This document shows, piece by piece, positions 9,722-19,261 of a stretch of DNA of 64,000 nucleotides (position 1 is its first letter; each line of letters begins with the position of its first letter). The stretch lies in contig NZ_QKTX01000009.1 of the NCBI RefSeq assembly GCF_003253485.1, positions 145,161 to 209,160 of the forward strand. The letters run 5' to 3'. The notes beneath the pieces are model-generated. The model searched no databases, was not told the DNA's origin, and saw only the letters and a program-made list of their open reading frames with translations. Source of the DNA: Algoriphagus aquaeductus. Lineage in GTDB: Bacteria; Bacteroidota; Bacteroidia; Cytophagales; Cyclobacteriaceae. The translations under genes were made by a program, and so were the position numbers.

Positions 9722-11287
9722 ATGAAAATTTCAAGAAAACTGGCGATAGCATTGATGGCAGGGACGCTTACTTTCACCTCCTGCAACGAGTCCGAATTGC
9801 TGGACCTGAACATTGATCAAAACTCAGCCACCAATATCGATATGTCGTACCTTTTCTCCAGAGCCACTTTGGCCATAGGAGGAGAGTATGAAAATACCCG
9901 AATCGCGATGCTTTACGCATCTACCATGGTTCAGCAGACTGCCTCTACCGCAGGATATTTCAGCGGAGATAAGTATTTCTACAACCCGCAATATTCGGGA
10001 GCTTACATGGAAACCCATTATACCGGTGTGGTCCGACTGCTTACTCATGTGATCAGCAAGACAGAAGGGGATGCCTCCCAGGCTAACCTCAATGCAGCGG
10101 CTACAATCCTGAGAGTATTTGACCTGCACCGGATGACGGATATCTATGGAGATATTCCTTATTTCCAAGCCGGTAAAGGTCTGGAAGGAGAAGAAAACTG
10201 GTTCCCGAAATATGATGCTCAAAAGGATATCTATACGGCAATGATTGCTGATCTCCGAGCGGCTAGAGATAGATTCTCCGAATCTGCTCGACCTTTGGGT
10301 GCTCAGGATTTCATTTACAATGGGAATATTTCCAAGTGGAAAAAATTTGCCAATGCCTTGTTGATGAGGATCGCCATGAGAATGAGCAATGTAGATCCTA
10401 CTACTGCACAGCAGGTATTTATTGAGGCCAACAACAGTGGAGCATTCACCTCCAATGATGACATTGCCTTTATCAAATATGCTCCGGGTCCTCAGGGAGT
10501 AAACAGAAACGGATTGAATGATGGCTATTGGAATACCTACAAGTATTCCCGAGACTGCAAAATCTCCGCGACGATGATGAACTGGATGAATGCCAACAAT
10601 GATCCGAGAAAGATGATCCTAACCGGTGGAATTGGAGATCCGGAGGTACCTGCCACTTGGATCACCGATCCTGCTCAGCAGATAGGTATGCCAAACGGAT
10701 ATACTTCTACCAATATCGTCAACGCGGTTCCTCCGGGTACCCTTAGCCGATTCCCTATTGTGCAGCGTAACTTCTCCATGCTCAACCTGAAGTATTTGGA
10801 TTGGGAAGACCCTTACTACCTGGTCTCTTACGCAGAAGTGGAGTTGATGAAAGCTGAGGCAGCTGTCAAAGGCTGGATTTCGACCTCTGCCGAATCTCAC
10901 TTCAACAATGGCGTCACCGCGGCGATCAATTCCTGGGTGTATTTTGATCCTTCTTTTGCAGTGACTCCGGACAAAACGGCGGCGTACCTTGCTGGAAGAG
11001 GATTTGCAGCTGCATCCAACGCTAACAAGCTCAGACTGATCGGAGAAGAATATTGGGCAGCCAATTTCCTGAATGCGATTGAAGCATGGTCCAACTGGAG
11101 AAGAACAGGCTTTCCTGCTTTGACTCCTACCAATGACCCGAATGCCTTTGAAGGAAACTTTATTCCTCGAAGATTGAAGTATTGGGAAAATGAGATCGGA
11201 TCCAATCCTAAAAATTACAGTGATGCCATTGCCCGTATGGGAGCTGACCTGTTTGCCACCAAAGTTTGGTGGGACGGAGGAAAATAA
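9722..11287 (+). CDS. SusD/RagB-family nutrient-binding lipoprotein
   Basis: 521 residues with a lipoprotein signal (MKISRKLAIALMAGTLTFTSC, lipidated Cys at about residue 21), followed by the SusD-like tetratricopeptide fold. The sequence resembles the SusD-like_2 subgroup (ATILRVFDLHRMTDIYGDIPYF, then a C-terminal EEYWAANFLNAIEAWSNWRRTG). It acts as the lid and binding partner of the SusC transporter at the cell surface. It directly follows susC and is followed by a strong hairpin, so SusCD is probably made in excess over the enzymes downstream. Confidence 0.93.
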   Translation: MKISRKLAIALMAGTLTFTSCNESELLDLNIDQNSATNIDMSYLFSRATLAIGGEYENTRIAMLYASTMVQQTASTAGYFSGDKYFYNPQYSGAYMETHYTGVVRLLTHVISKTEGDASQANLNAAATILRVFDLHRMTDIYGDIPYFQAGKGLEGEENWFPKYDAQKDIYTAMIADLRAARDRFSESARPLGAQDFIYNGNISKWKKFANALLMRIAMRMSNVDPTTAQQVFIEANNSGAFTSNDDIAFIKYAPGPQGVNRNGLNDGYWNTYKYSRDCKISATMMNWMNANNDPRKMILTGGIGDPEVPATWITDPAQQIGMPNGYTSTNIVNAVPPGTLSRFPIVQRNFSMLNLKYLDWEDPYYLVSYAEVELMKAEAAVKGWISTSAESHFNNGVTAAINSWVYFDPSFAVTPDKTAAYLAGRGFAAASNANKLRLIGEEYWAANFLNAIEAWSNWRRTGFPALTPTNDPNAFEGNFIPRRLKYWENEIGSNPKNYSDAIARMGADLFATKVWWDGGK

Positions 11288-11309
11288 TCTTCCTGCTAAA
11301 TAATTCATT

Positions 11310-11347
11310 CAGAGGTTTTGGATTCGTCCAAGACCTCTGTTTTTTTT
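11310..11347 (+). terminator. Strong hairpin terminator between susD and the chitinase gene
   Basis: cagaggttttgga and tccaagacctctg form a near-perfect stem over a TTCG loop, followed by eight T. It lies inside an otherwise co-oriented gene set, so it may be a partial terminator that sets the SusCD to enzyme ratio. Confidence 0.85.
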
Positions 11348-11367
11348 GAACCTAAACCCAGAACAAA

Positions 11368-12522
11368 ATGAAGAATTGGAAACTGACCTTTTTCACCATC
11401 GCTTTAATGGGAAGCTTTGTGTTTTGTCTCAATGCCCAAAACCGAAAGCCTTACATCATCGGATATGTCGCATCCTGGAAAGGGGTAGATCCTGAGAAAA
11501 TTCCTGCTGAAAAATTGACCCACCTCAACTATGCTTTCGCCAATGTGGAAAATGGGGTGGTGACTTCAGGAAAGGGATTGGCTGAGCGGGATAGCCTGAA
11601 TTTTATTCTTCTCCAACAACTCAAAAAAAGAAATCCGGATTTGAAGATTCTGGTTTCGATCGGAGGTTGGACTTGGTCAAAGGGATTCTCAGACGCAGTG
11701 CTCACGGAAGAAAGTCGCGAAAAGCTTACCCGTTCTGGAATTGATTTTTTAATCAAACATCAACTTGATGGGTTGGACTTTGATTGGGAATATCCCGCCT
11801 GGCCTGGGGACAACAACCCGGTTCGCCCGGAGGATCGGGAAAACTTCGTAGCCATGCTCAAAAGCTTCCGGGAAGCATTGGATTCTTTGGGTAATCTTCA
11901 GGACAAGCATTATCTGAGTACGATTGCCTCGGGAGGATTCAGGCAATACCTTGAAGTCAATGATCTTCGGACTGCTCAGCAATACCTGGATTTTATCAAT
12001 ATCATGGCTTATGATCTTTTTGGCGCCGGAGATCGCATCACCGGTCATCATGCCAACCTTTTCAATGGAGAAGAGCATTTGGTTCCTGAAAAGAAAAAGG
12101 GGAGGTCGGCCGATTCGGCGGTATTGGAGCATATTGAGTTTGGAGTGCCGGCAGAAAAAATCGTGTTGGGAGTGCCTTTTTATGGCAAGCGTTGGAAAAA
12201 TGTTGAGGCAGGAGAGACCTTGGGAAGGTATCAGTCGGGGGAATTTGACAAATCCATGCCCTATGCACAGATCAAGGAGCTTCTAAAGGATGACTCGTAT
12301 CAAAGGCATTGGGACAGTCAGGCACAAAATCCCTTTCTTTTTGCCCCAACAGCCAACTATTGGGTCACTTATGAAGACGAACAATCCATGGCCGTCAAGA
12401 TGAACTATATCCTGAAAAAAGGATTGGCAGGAGCGATGTTTTGGGAATTGTCCGAGGACCCGGAAGGGACCCTTTTGGAAACGATGTTTCAAGCATTAAA
12501 TCCTCAGAATGGGTCTAAATGA
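11368..12522 (+). CDS. Glycoside hydrolase family 18 chitinase
   Basis: 384 residues with a signal peptide (to about LNAQ, residue 24). The GH18 catalytic motif DGLDFDWEYP is at 134-143; the DxxDxDxE acidic residues are D134, D137, D139 and E141, with E141 the general acid. KILVSIGGW (93-101) is the conserved barrel strand, and INIMAYDLFG and GVPFYGKRW also fit. These enzymes cut beta-1,4 GlcNAc chains by substrate-assisted catalysis. It has a single catalytic domain and no visible carbohydrate-binding module, so it is likely periplasmic or surface-associated. Its end overlaps the start of the ROK kinase gene, and the SusCD pair lies upstream, forming a small chitin-use locus. Confidence 0.94.
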   Translation: MKNWKLTFFTIALMGSFVFCLNAQNRKPYIIGYVASWKGVDPEKIPAEKLTHLNYAFANVENGVVTSGKGLAERDSLNFILLQQLKKRNPDLKILVSIGGWTWSKGFSDAVLTEESREKLTRSGIDFLIKHQLDGLDFDWEYPAWPGDNNPVRPEDRENFVAMLKSFREALDSLGNLQDKHYLSTIASGGFRQYLEVNDLRTAQQYLDFINIMAYDLFGAGDRITGHHANLFNGEEHLVPEKKKGRSADSAVLEHIEFGVPAEKIVLGVPFYGKRWKNVEAGETLGRYQSGEFDKSMPYAQIKELLKDDSYQRHWDSQAQNPFLFAPTANYWVTYEDEQSMAVKMNYILKKGLAGAMFWELSEDPEGTLLETMFQALNPQNGSK

Positions 12523-13384
12523 TTCTTCGCCTTTCCGGATAGGGATTGACATAGGCGGTACCCATATTTCCGCGGCAAAAGTGGGTACTGTGGACCGTCG
12601 ATTTTTGATACAGGATCTGTATCAACAGGAAGTGGACACCGGACTTAATGCCGAATCCATTATTTCCTCCTGGACACAAGCCATCTCAAAGGTTTCGGAA
12701 GGAAGGAGGGATGTACAGTTTGGAATCAGTATGCCCGGACCATTTGATTATGACCATGGGGTGTCGAGGATTCAGGTTCAGGGAAAAATGAAAGCCTTGT
12801 ATGGCTTATCGGTGAAAGACCTGTTGGCAGAACAGCTACAAGTGTCTACTGGGCAAATAAAATTTATCAATGATGCCGAAGCCTTTTTGACAGGAGAAAG
12901 CCTGGCAGGGAGCGGCATGGGTCTGGACCATCTCATTGGAATTACTTTGGGTACCGGATTGGGGTCGGCCATCAAAGTACTGGATGTGACCAAAGATGCC
13001 AAGCTTTGGACGGCCCCCTTTCGGAATGGAATTGCCGAAGATTATTTGGGTACCAGATGGTTTGTAAACAAAGCATTTGCAGGATATGGAGTCCAAATCG
13101 CAGGAGTCAAAGACTTGCTGGATTCTTCGTTTGATCCGGGCATAGCTCAGCATTTATTTGAGGAATTTGGGCGAACCTTGGGAGAATTTTTAATTCCTTA
13201 CCTGGTCAGGCTTCAGATCCAAAAAGTAATTCTGGGAGGGAAAATTTCCCAATCGGCCCCTAGGTTTGTACCCGCTACACTCGAATACTTAAGGGAATTT
13301 GGTGTCCAAGTTCCGATAGAAGTTTCTCATTTGGGTGAAAATGCGGCTCTCATTGGCGCAATTTCTCCATTTTTAAACCACTGA
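12509..13384 (+). CDS. ROK-family sugar kinase (glucokinase or GlcNAc kinase-like)
   Basis: 291 residues. The phosphate-1 motif FRIGIDIGGTH lies at 9-19 and the catalytic aspartate is D122 in KFINDAEAFLTGE. GITLGTGLGSA follows as the second phosphate-binding motif. Its ATG lies inside the chitinase reading frame (14 bp overlap), so translation is probably coupled. In this context it would phosphorylate GlcNAc or another product of chitin breakdown; substrate is inference. The zinc-binding CxCGxxGCxE motif that follows the catalytic region in most ROK kinases is not present; instead the protein reads FRNGIAEDYLGTRWF with no cysteine. This places it in a divergent ROK branch. Confidence 0.85.
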   Translation: MGLNDSSPFRIGIDIGGTHISAAKVGTVDRRFLIQDLYQQEVDTGLNAESIISSWTQAISKVSEGRRDVQFGISMPGPFDYDHGVSRIQVQGKMKALYGLSVKDLLAEQLQVSTGQIKFINDAEAFLTGESLAGSGMGLDHLIGITLGTGLGSAIKVLDVTKDAKLWTAPFRNGIAEDYLGTRWFVNKAFAGYGVQIAGVKDLLDSSFDPGIAQHLFEEFGRTLGEFLIPYLVRLQIQKVILGGKISQSAPRFVPATLEYLREFGVQVPIEVSHLGENAALIGAISPFLNH

Positions 13385-13396
13385 AATACGACAACT

Positions 13397-15262
13397 ATGA
13401 AAAAAACAGCCGCAATTCTGGTCTTTTTACTCTATATCCTCCAAATCCCGGTTCAAGGTCAAGACCGAGTAGACTTGATCATCGTGGGAGGTGGGGCCAG
13501 TGGAACAGCTGCTGGCATAGCGGCAGGGAGGATGGGAACCAAAACTGTTATTTTGGAGCCCACTTCCTGGTTGGGAGGGATGCTGACTTCCGCCGGGGTT
13601 TCGGCGATCGATGGGAATCATCGCTTGCCTTCAGGCATTTGGGGAGAGTTTCGAAAAGAGTTGGAAGCTTATTATGGAGGTCCTGAAAAGTTGTCCACGG
13701 GCTGGGTATCCAATACGCTCTTTGAACCTCGGATAGGAAATGAGATCCTACAAAAAATGGCGGCTACCGTTCCTGATTTGACGGTCAGATTTGAAAGTCA
13801 ATGGACCTCAGCTAATTATACTGAAGGGCTTTGGACTGTGGTGTTCAGGCAAAATGGACAATTGTATCGGATTCAAGCACCCCTATTGATCGATGCCACT
13901 GAACTGGGAGATGTGGCAGCTGCACAAGGGTTGCCTTATCGATTGGGGATGGATGCCCGGGCCGAAATCGGGGAGGAATTTGCTCCTGAACAAGGTAATG
14001 ACATCGTGCAGGACCTGACCTATGTGGCTACCTTACAGGATTATGGACAGGGGGTAGATAGGACCATTCCTCGGCCGGCTGATTACGATCCTGCCGAGTT
14101 TGCTTGCGCCTGTGCCCATGCCGATCCTACGACCGACCATGATCCAACCTTGGATTGTGGAAAAATGATGGACTATGGCAAGCTTCCCAACGGAAAATAC
14201 ATGATCAACTGGCCCAATTGTGGCAATGACCACTATGTCAATCTGGTGGAGCTTAGTCCGGAGGAACGGGAAAAGGAGTTGGAAAAAGCCAAACAAACCA
14301 CGCTGAGATTTGTGTATTACATTCAGCATGAGCTGGGCTTCAGGCACCTGGGTTTGGCAGAAGATGAGTATCCTTCCGATGACCATCTTCCCATGATTCC
14401 TTACCACCGGGAATCCAGAAGGTATAGAGGATTGGTGGATTTTACACTTCCCTTTGTGCGCTCGCCATATGCTGCCCCAAGCTCATTGTATCGCACCGGT
14501 GTGGCGGTTGGGGATTACACCATCGATCATCATCATAAAAAGAAACCGGATGCACCGGCCATTGATTTTATTAAAATCCGGGTGCCTTCCTATAATGTGC
14601 CTCTGGGTGCACTTATTCCTAAAGAGCATCCAGCCCTAATCTTGGCTGAGAAAAGTATTTCCGTATCCAATATCGTGAATGGGGCCACAAGATTGCAGCC
14701 GGTTGTCCTGGGGATAGGGCATGCAGCCGGAGTGTTGGCGACAGAAGCGTTGAAGCAAAAGAAACCCCTTTCAGAAGTTTCTATCCGTTCGGTGCAGCAG
14801 GCTTTGCTTGACCAAAAGGCCTATATCATGCCTTTTATAGATATGACTCCTTCTGATCCATACTTCCAGTCCATGCAAAAAGCAGGAGCCTTGGGGGTAT
14901 TCAAAGGAGAGGGCGTACCATATCTATGGGCCAATCAAACCTGGTTTTATCCCGAACGACTGGCTACAGAATTTGAAACAGTGGATGGACTTAGGCCATT
15001 TTATCCGGAGCTCAGGGATTTTTGGGGGGCTTCCGGAGACTATCTTCGGGGAGAAAGATTGATCCTGATTTTACAGCGCATTCGTCCCGATCTGATTGAG
15101 GAAACAATCCTCAATGAGTGGAAAACAGCCGGTCTTTCGGGGCAATTTAGCGCAGCCAGAACTCTGACCAGAAAAGAGACCGCTGTTCTTTTGGATAGAA
15201 TTCTGAATATTTTTCAAAAAGAAGTGGACTGGAGCGGGTATTGGATAGAGCCTAGAGATTAG
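13397..15262 (+). CDS. Secreted FAD-dependent oxidoreductase (FAD_oxidored / xanthan-lyase-associated type)
   Basis: 621 residues with a signal peptide (MKKTAAILVFLLYILQIPVQGQ). The dinucleotide-binding motif DLIIVGGGASGTAAGIAAGR is at about 25-44, followed by WLGGMLTSAGVSAIDG, typical of the PF12831-type FAD oxidoreductases common next to Bacteroidota glycan loci. LLIDATELGDVAAAQGLPYR and a C-terminal NGATRLQPVVLGIGHAAGVLA also match this group. The reaction is not known; such proteins are often found beside glycosidases and may oxidise a sugar or aglycone in the periplasm. It starts 12 bases after the ROK kinase gene and closes the locus. Confidence 0.85.
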   Translation: MKKTAAILVFLLYILQIPVQGQDRVDLIIVGGGASGTAAGIAAGRMGTKTVILEPTSWLGGMLTSAGVSAIDGNHRLPSGIWGEFRKELEAYYGGPEKLSTGWVSNTLFEPRIGNEILQKMAATVPDLTVRFESQWTSANYTEGLWTVVFRQNGQLYRIQAPLLIDATELGDVAAAQGLPYRLGMDARAEIGEEFAPEQGNDIVQDLTYVATLQDYGQGVDRTIPRPADYDPAEFACACAHADPTTDHDPTLDCGKMMDYGKLPNGKYMINWPNCGNDHYVNLVELSPEEREKELEKAKQTTLRFVYYIQHELGFRHLGLAEDEYPSDDHLPMIPYHRESRRYRGLVDFTLPFVRSPYAAPSSLYRTGVAVGDYTIDHHHKKKPDAPAIDFIKIRVPSYNVPLGALIPKEHPALILAEKSISVSNIVNGATRLQPVVLGIGHAAGVLATEALKQKKPLSEVSIRSVQQALLDQKAYIMPFIDMTPSDPYFQSMQKAGALGVFKGEGVPYLWANQTWFYPERLATEFETVDGLRPFYPELRDFWGASGDYLRGERLILILQRIRPDLIEETILNEWKTAGLSGQFSAARTLTRKETAVLLDRILNIFQKEVDWSGYWIEPRD

Positions 15263-15550
15263 AGCCAAGATGCAATTGACTTGGGGTAATTTGCAGCCTT
15301 GAAACTCCTTCTTGGTTCTTGATTTAACCAAAGGCTTACAGTAATTCTATTTCTGTCCGCATATTGCTATTGAATGTCTGCAAATTGGGTGGGAAAAAGA
15401 AAAACCGAGGATGACTTTAAGCCGGCTGTTTACCTGCTCAAAACTCAGCCCAACAATCATTTTGGCTTCAAAAATGCTCAATTCAAAGAAAATTTATGGT
15501 TTTTCCCGTATGTTTGTCGGGTTTTTGATCCTTTTCACTAGCTATAAATA

Positions 15551-16357
15551 ATGAAAAATCTTTTAAAAGGAGGACTATGGATCCTGTTGTGTGGTGTGGT
15601 GTTCTCCTGTGTGTCCAATGAAAAAATCATCTATCTTCAAAATATTGAAGGCAAAGAGCAGATTCCTGAGGGCCAACTGATTTCTTACGAAATCCCCGAA
15701 TACAAACTACAATACAACGACATCATTGATGTCAATGTGCAGACGGTGGATGACCTTCTTAAGAATGGCTTCAACACAGCCGATGAAAACAATGCCATGC
15801 GGATGCAAATGGCGCAGGGAGGTGGAGATATTTACTACATGACGGGCTACACCGTGGACAAAAACGGAAATATTCGGCTCCCCATCGTAGGTGAAGTTAA
15901 AGTTCAGGATAAAACCATCGAAGAAGCAAGAATTGAAATCGAGCGTAGACTGAAAGAGTACGTCGTGACCGAAGTTTATGTAAAGGTGAAACTCGGAGGA
16001 ATCCGATATTCAGCTTTGGGGGAATTTCGCAGACCCGGAAAGTTTGTGGTGCTTCAGGACAGAATGACCATTTTCGAAGCCATTGCCAATGCCGGTGATC
16101 TGTCCAATATTGCCAAGCGAGATGAAATTTTATTGATACGACAATACCCGGAGGGGACCAAGCTTCACCGCATCAATTTGAATGACCGTCAGGTGATCAA
16201 CTCGTCTTTTTATTTCATTCAGCCCAATGATCAGCTCTATGCAGAGCCCATGAAAGTAAGAGAAGTTGGTGCCGGTGAAAATGCCGCTCAGTCCTTGCTT
16301 CTTTTTACTTCAGTGCTGACCTCACTTTTGCTTATTGTTAATTTGTTTACCAGGTAA
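15551..16357 (+). CDS. Polysaccharide export outer membrane lipoprotein (Wza-like)
   Basis: 268 residues: a lipoprotein signal (lipidated Cys about residue 20 in VVFSCVSN), a Poly_export domain (YKLQYNDIIDVNVQ and YTVDKNGNIRLPIVGEVKV), an SLBB-like domain (YSALGEFRRPGKFVVLQ) and a C-terminal membrane helix (SLLLFTSVLTSLLLIVNLF). This is the usual Bacteroidota form of the outer-membrane exopolysaccharide/capsule channel. It is one base upstream of the Wzc-like gene, and the two together form the trans-envelope export machine. No glycosyltransferases lie next to it here. Confidence 0.92.
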   Translation: MKNLLKGGLWILLCGVVFSCVSNEKIIYLQNIEGKEQIPEGQLISYEIPEYKLQYNDIIDVNVQTVDDLLKNGFNTADENNAMRMQMAQGGGDIYYMTGYTVDKNGNIRLPIVGEVKVQDKTIEEARIEIERRLKEYVVTEVYVKVKLGGIRYSALGEFRRPGKFVVLQDRMTIFEAIANAGDLSNIAKRDEILLIRQYPEGTKLHRINLNDRQVINSSFYFIQPNDQLYAEPMKVREVGAGENAAQSLLLFTSVLTSLLLIVNLFTR

Positions 16358-16358
16358 G

Positions 16359-18806
16359 ATGAATCCCAATATTCCTTCAACCCCTTCTTCAGCCCCCAAT
16401 CCCTTTTTGATCCAGCAGGAGGATGAGATTGACTTGAAAGTCATTCTTTTCAATTACCTCCAATACTGGCCATGGATTATTCTTTTTGCATTCTTTGGAG
16501 TCCTGTCTGCTTTTTTGTTCAACCGATTCGCCACACCCATTTACAAGGTGGAGTCCACGGTCATTGTCAAAGACGAAAACACTTCCCTTGGTGCGGACCT
16601 TTTTGCCTCTGCGGGCTTGGCCGGTCTTCAGGGCAAAAGCAATATCGAAAATGAAATTGGCATCCTAAGGTCTTATACCCTGGCGTATTCGACACTCAGC
16701 CAGTTGGAAATGAATGTGCAGTACTTCCGGGAGGGGGTATTTTCGAATCAACAGATTTACGGCAATGTTCCTGTATTCATAAAAGCTGACTGGACTAAAG
16801 ATCAGGCAGTCGGCGGGTTGTTTCGATTGGAAGTGATCGATGAGAATAGGTTTGAATTGGAAGTTGAAGACGATAATTTCCAGCTGTTTAACCCTCAAGA
16901 TCCAAACTACAAATCCAAGCTGGAAACACTGGAATTGAACTCAAGTGTTTTTGAATTTGGTAAACCGGTTTCTTCCGACTTTTTTCATTTTACCGTTGAA
17001 AAAGTCTCTGCTTTGCCCGGGGAAACGCTATTTTTCAGATTGATGGATACGCCTTCTCTGGCATTGAAGCTTACTCAGGATATCTCCGTAGCACCGACCA
17101 ACAAACAGAGTTCCATATTGACTTTGAGCCTGGAGACTCCGGTTCGAAGATTGGGGGTAGACTACCTCAACAAACTCATGGAGACTTATTTGAAACGGGA
17201 ATTGGATGATAAGAACAGGACAGCAGAGAATACCATCCGATTTATCGATCAGCAGCTGAGCGGAATTACAGATTCGCTTCGATTTTCTGAAAACAAACTC
17301 CAGCAATACCGGTCCGAGAATAAGATTTTCAACCTCTCACAGGAAGGATCGATCATATTCGAGCGCCTGCAGGAACTCGAAAAAGAGAAAAGTCTCAATG
17401 AGATCAATCTAAAATATTTACAGACGCTAAACGATTACCTAAAAAACAGTCAAACGGGAGATTTGATTGCTCCATCCATTATAGGTACCTCTGATCCGCT
17501 TCTGAATGCTTTGGTGCAAAACCTGTCGGAACTCCAGGCAGACCGAGTGAGGTTGACGGCCAATTTCTCCGAACAAACCCCTCAAGTGCGGGACATCAAT
17601 GCCCGAATCCAAAGTACCTCCAAAGCCCTCCAGGAGAATGTCGGATCGGCGATGACCAACACGCAAAATCTGATTTCAAACCTGAATTCCCAGATCCGGA
17701 TGATAGAACGGGACATCAACCGGCTTCCCGAGACTGAGCGAAACCTGTTGAGTTACACCCGGCAGTTTACCATCAACGAAAATATCTACATCTACTTTCT
17801 CCAAAAAAAGGCCGAGGCAGAGATCACCAAAGCTTCCAACATGCCAAGCAATATGATCTTGGATTTTGCCAAGTCCGGTCAGCTTCCGGTAGCTCCTAAA
17901 AGATCTTTGAATTTGCTGATTGGATTGATTTTAGGTTTGATTTTGCCGATTGGTTTTATTACGGTTAAGGATTTCCTGAATACCAAGATTGAAGATCCAA
18001 AGGAATTGGAAAAGCAAATCAAAGTGCCTTTGATCGGGATGATCGGCCGTAACAATTCCGGTGATGCCCTTCCCGTGTTGAACAATCCGAGATCCACCGT
18101 CACGGAGTCCTTCCGGTCTCTCCGTGCCGACCTGACCTACCTGAGTCCTCAGAAAGATAAGCTTACGCTCCTGTTTACATCTTCCATCTCCGGTGAAGGC
18201 AAAACCTTTGTTTCCATGAATGTAGCATCTGTTTTTGCCTTAATGGGAAAAAAGACCATCCTGATCGGACTTGATTTGAGAAAGCCCCGAATTGCCCAGG
18301 ACTTTAACCTCGTCAATGACAAAGGAATGAGTACCTGTCTGAGCAGTTCGACTTCTTGGCAAGAAGTTGTGAAGTCTTCCGGGTATGAAAACCTCGATGT
18401 GATTCTCTCTGGACCTATTCCTCCCAATCCTGCCGAATTGTTGCTCCAGGAGAGGTTTGGAAAAATTGTAAAGGAAATCAAGGATCAATACGATGTGGTC
18501 GTATTTGACTGTCCTCCGGTAGGGTTGGTCTCCGAAACCAAGGAGTTGTTTGCTTATTCAGATGTGAATTTCTACGTGTTCAGACAAGGCTATTCCATGA
18601 AAGGAAATACACAGATTCTGAACAACCTCGTAGAAAAGGGTGGTGTCACCAAAATGTATGGAATCCTCAATGACCTGCATATTGATAAGGGCTATGGGTA
18701 CGGTTATGGGTACGGATACGGCTATGGCTACGGAAGCAATTCCTATGGATACCACGATGAAGTGCAGCTTCCTTGGTGGAAAAGAGCGCTGAGGAGAAAA
18801 AGTTAA
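16359..18806 (+). CDS. Wzc-like polysaccharide co-polymerase / tyrosine kinase
   Basis: 815 residues from the ATG at 16359, one base after the Wza-like stop; an upstream in-frame ATG (16335) lies inside the previous gene. The order is: N-terminal membrane helix (PWIILFAFFGVLSAFLF), Wzz domain, long periplasmic coiled coil, GNVR-like region, second membrane helix (LIGLILGLILPIGFITV), then a cytoplasmic BY-kinase domain. That domain has Walker A SISGEGKT (about 607-614), Walker A' LIGLDLRKPR and Walker B VVVFDCPP. The C-terminus carries eight uninterrupted YG dipeptides before KRALRRKS, serving as the tyrosine cluster that is autophosphorylated. It controls chain length and export of capsule or exopolysaccharide. 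Confidence 0.93.
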   Translation: MNPNIPSTPSSAPNPFLIQQEDEIDLKVILFNYLQYWPWIILFAFFGVLSAFLFNRFATPIYKVESTVIVKDENTSLGADLFASAGLAGLQGKSNIENEIGILRSYTLAYSTLSQLEMNVQYFREGVFSNQQIYGNVPVFIKADWTKDQAVGGLFRLEVIDENRFELEVEDDNFQLFNPQDPNYKSKLETLELNSSVFEFGKPVSSDFFHFTVEKVSALPGETLFFRLMDTPSLALKLTQDISVAPTNKQSSILTLSLETPVRRLGVDYLNKLMETYLKRELDDKNRTAENTIRFIDQQLSGITDSLRFSENKLQQYRSENKIFNLSQEGSIIFERLQELEKEKSLNEINLKYLQTLNDYLKNSQTGDLIAPSIIGTSDPLLNALVQNLSELQADRVRLTANFSEQTPQVRDINARIQSTSKALQENVGSAMTNTQNLISNLNSQIRMIERDINRLPETERNLLSYTRQFTINENIYIYFLQKKAEAEITKASNMPSNMILDFAKSGQLPVAPKRSLNLLIGLILGLILPIGFITVKDFLNTKIEDPKELEKQIKVPLIGMIGRNNSGDALPVLNNPRSTVTESFRSLRADLTYLSPQKDKLTLLFTSSISGEGKTFVSMNVASVFALMGKKTILIGLDLRKPRIAQDFNLVNDKGMSTCLSSSTSWQEVVKSSGYENLDVILSGPIPPNPAELLLQERFGKIVKEIKDQYDVVVFDCPPVGLVSETKELFAYSDVNFYVFRQGYSMKGNTQILNNLVEKGGVTKMYGILNDLHIDKGYGYGYGYGYGYGYGSNSYGYHDEVQLPWWKRALRRKS

Positions 18807-18832
18807 GGCCGGATTTTTCTCGGCCTTTTTTC
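18805..18832 (+). terminator. Terminator of the export operon
   Basis: aaggccg and cggcctt pair around a loop, with six or more T following. It overlaps the Wzc-like stop codon. Confidence 0.85.
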
Positions 18833-19261
18833 TGATTCTTGGAATGCGGGAATTACGACTACGCCGCGTTGAGACCTGGAATTTGTTGAGAGCAAGCCCG
18901 GGCAAGGGGATTTGTAGACCTGAATTTGGTTTTTGCTTCTTTCGTGGACTGATGCTTTCCCCGTCCATTCCGATGTAGGGATCGTATTGTTTTTTAGGGA
19001 AAAGAGCTGGACTCCTTGCCTTTTTAAATTTAGGATGCTTAAAAAATACTTCCTTAAGCCCATTGGAAAAGATTTTTTCAGGCGGAATTTCTGCTGAATT
19101 CTCGCAAAGACCCGGACTCAATAATAACTTAACTTCCTTGATTACCGCCACAAAACCTGCGCTGGTCAAGCAGTAGGTGGACATTTCGATTTTTAGGTTC
19201 AAATTGATAGACTTTATGAATTGTCTATACCTGTGAAAATCCAACTTAACATTTCTACGTT
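18833..19261. other. Gene-free region after the export operon
   Basis: About 430 bases with no credible gene. A long minus-strand frame across it mirrors the end of the Wzc-like gene and shows no domain. I see no repeat or RNA gene here. Confidence 0.4.

Noticed and set aside
18558..19244. A 228-codon minus-strand frame after the export operon
   Set aside because: Covers the antisense of the YG-repeat tail and intergenic sequence, and no conserved domain is visible.
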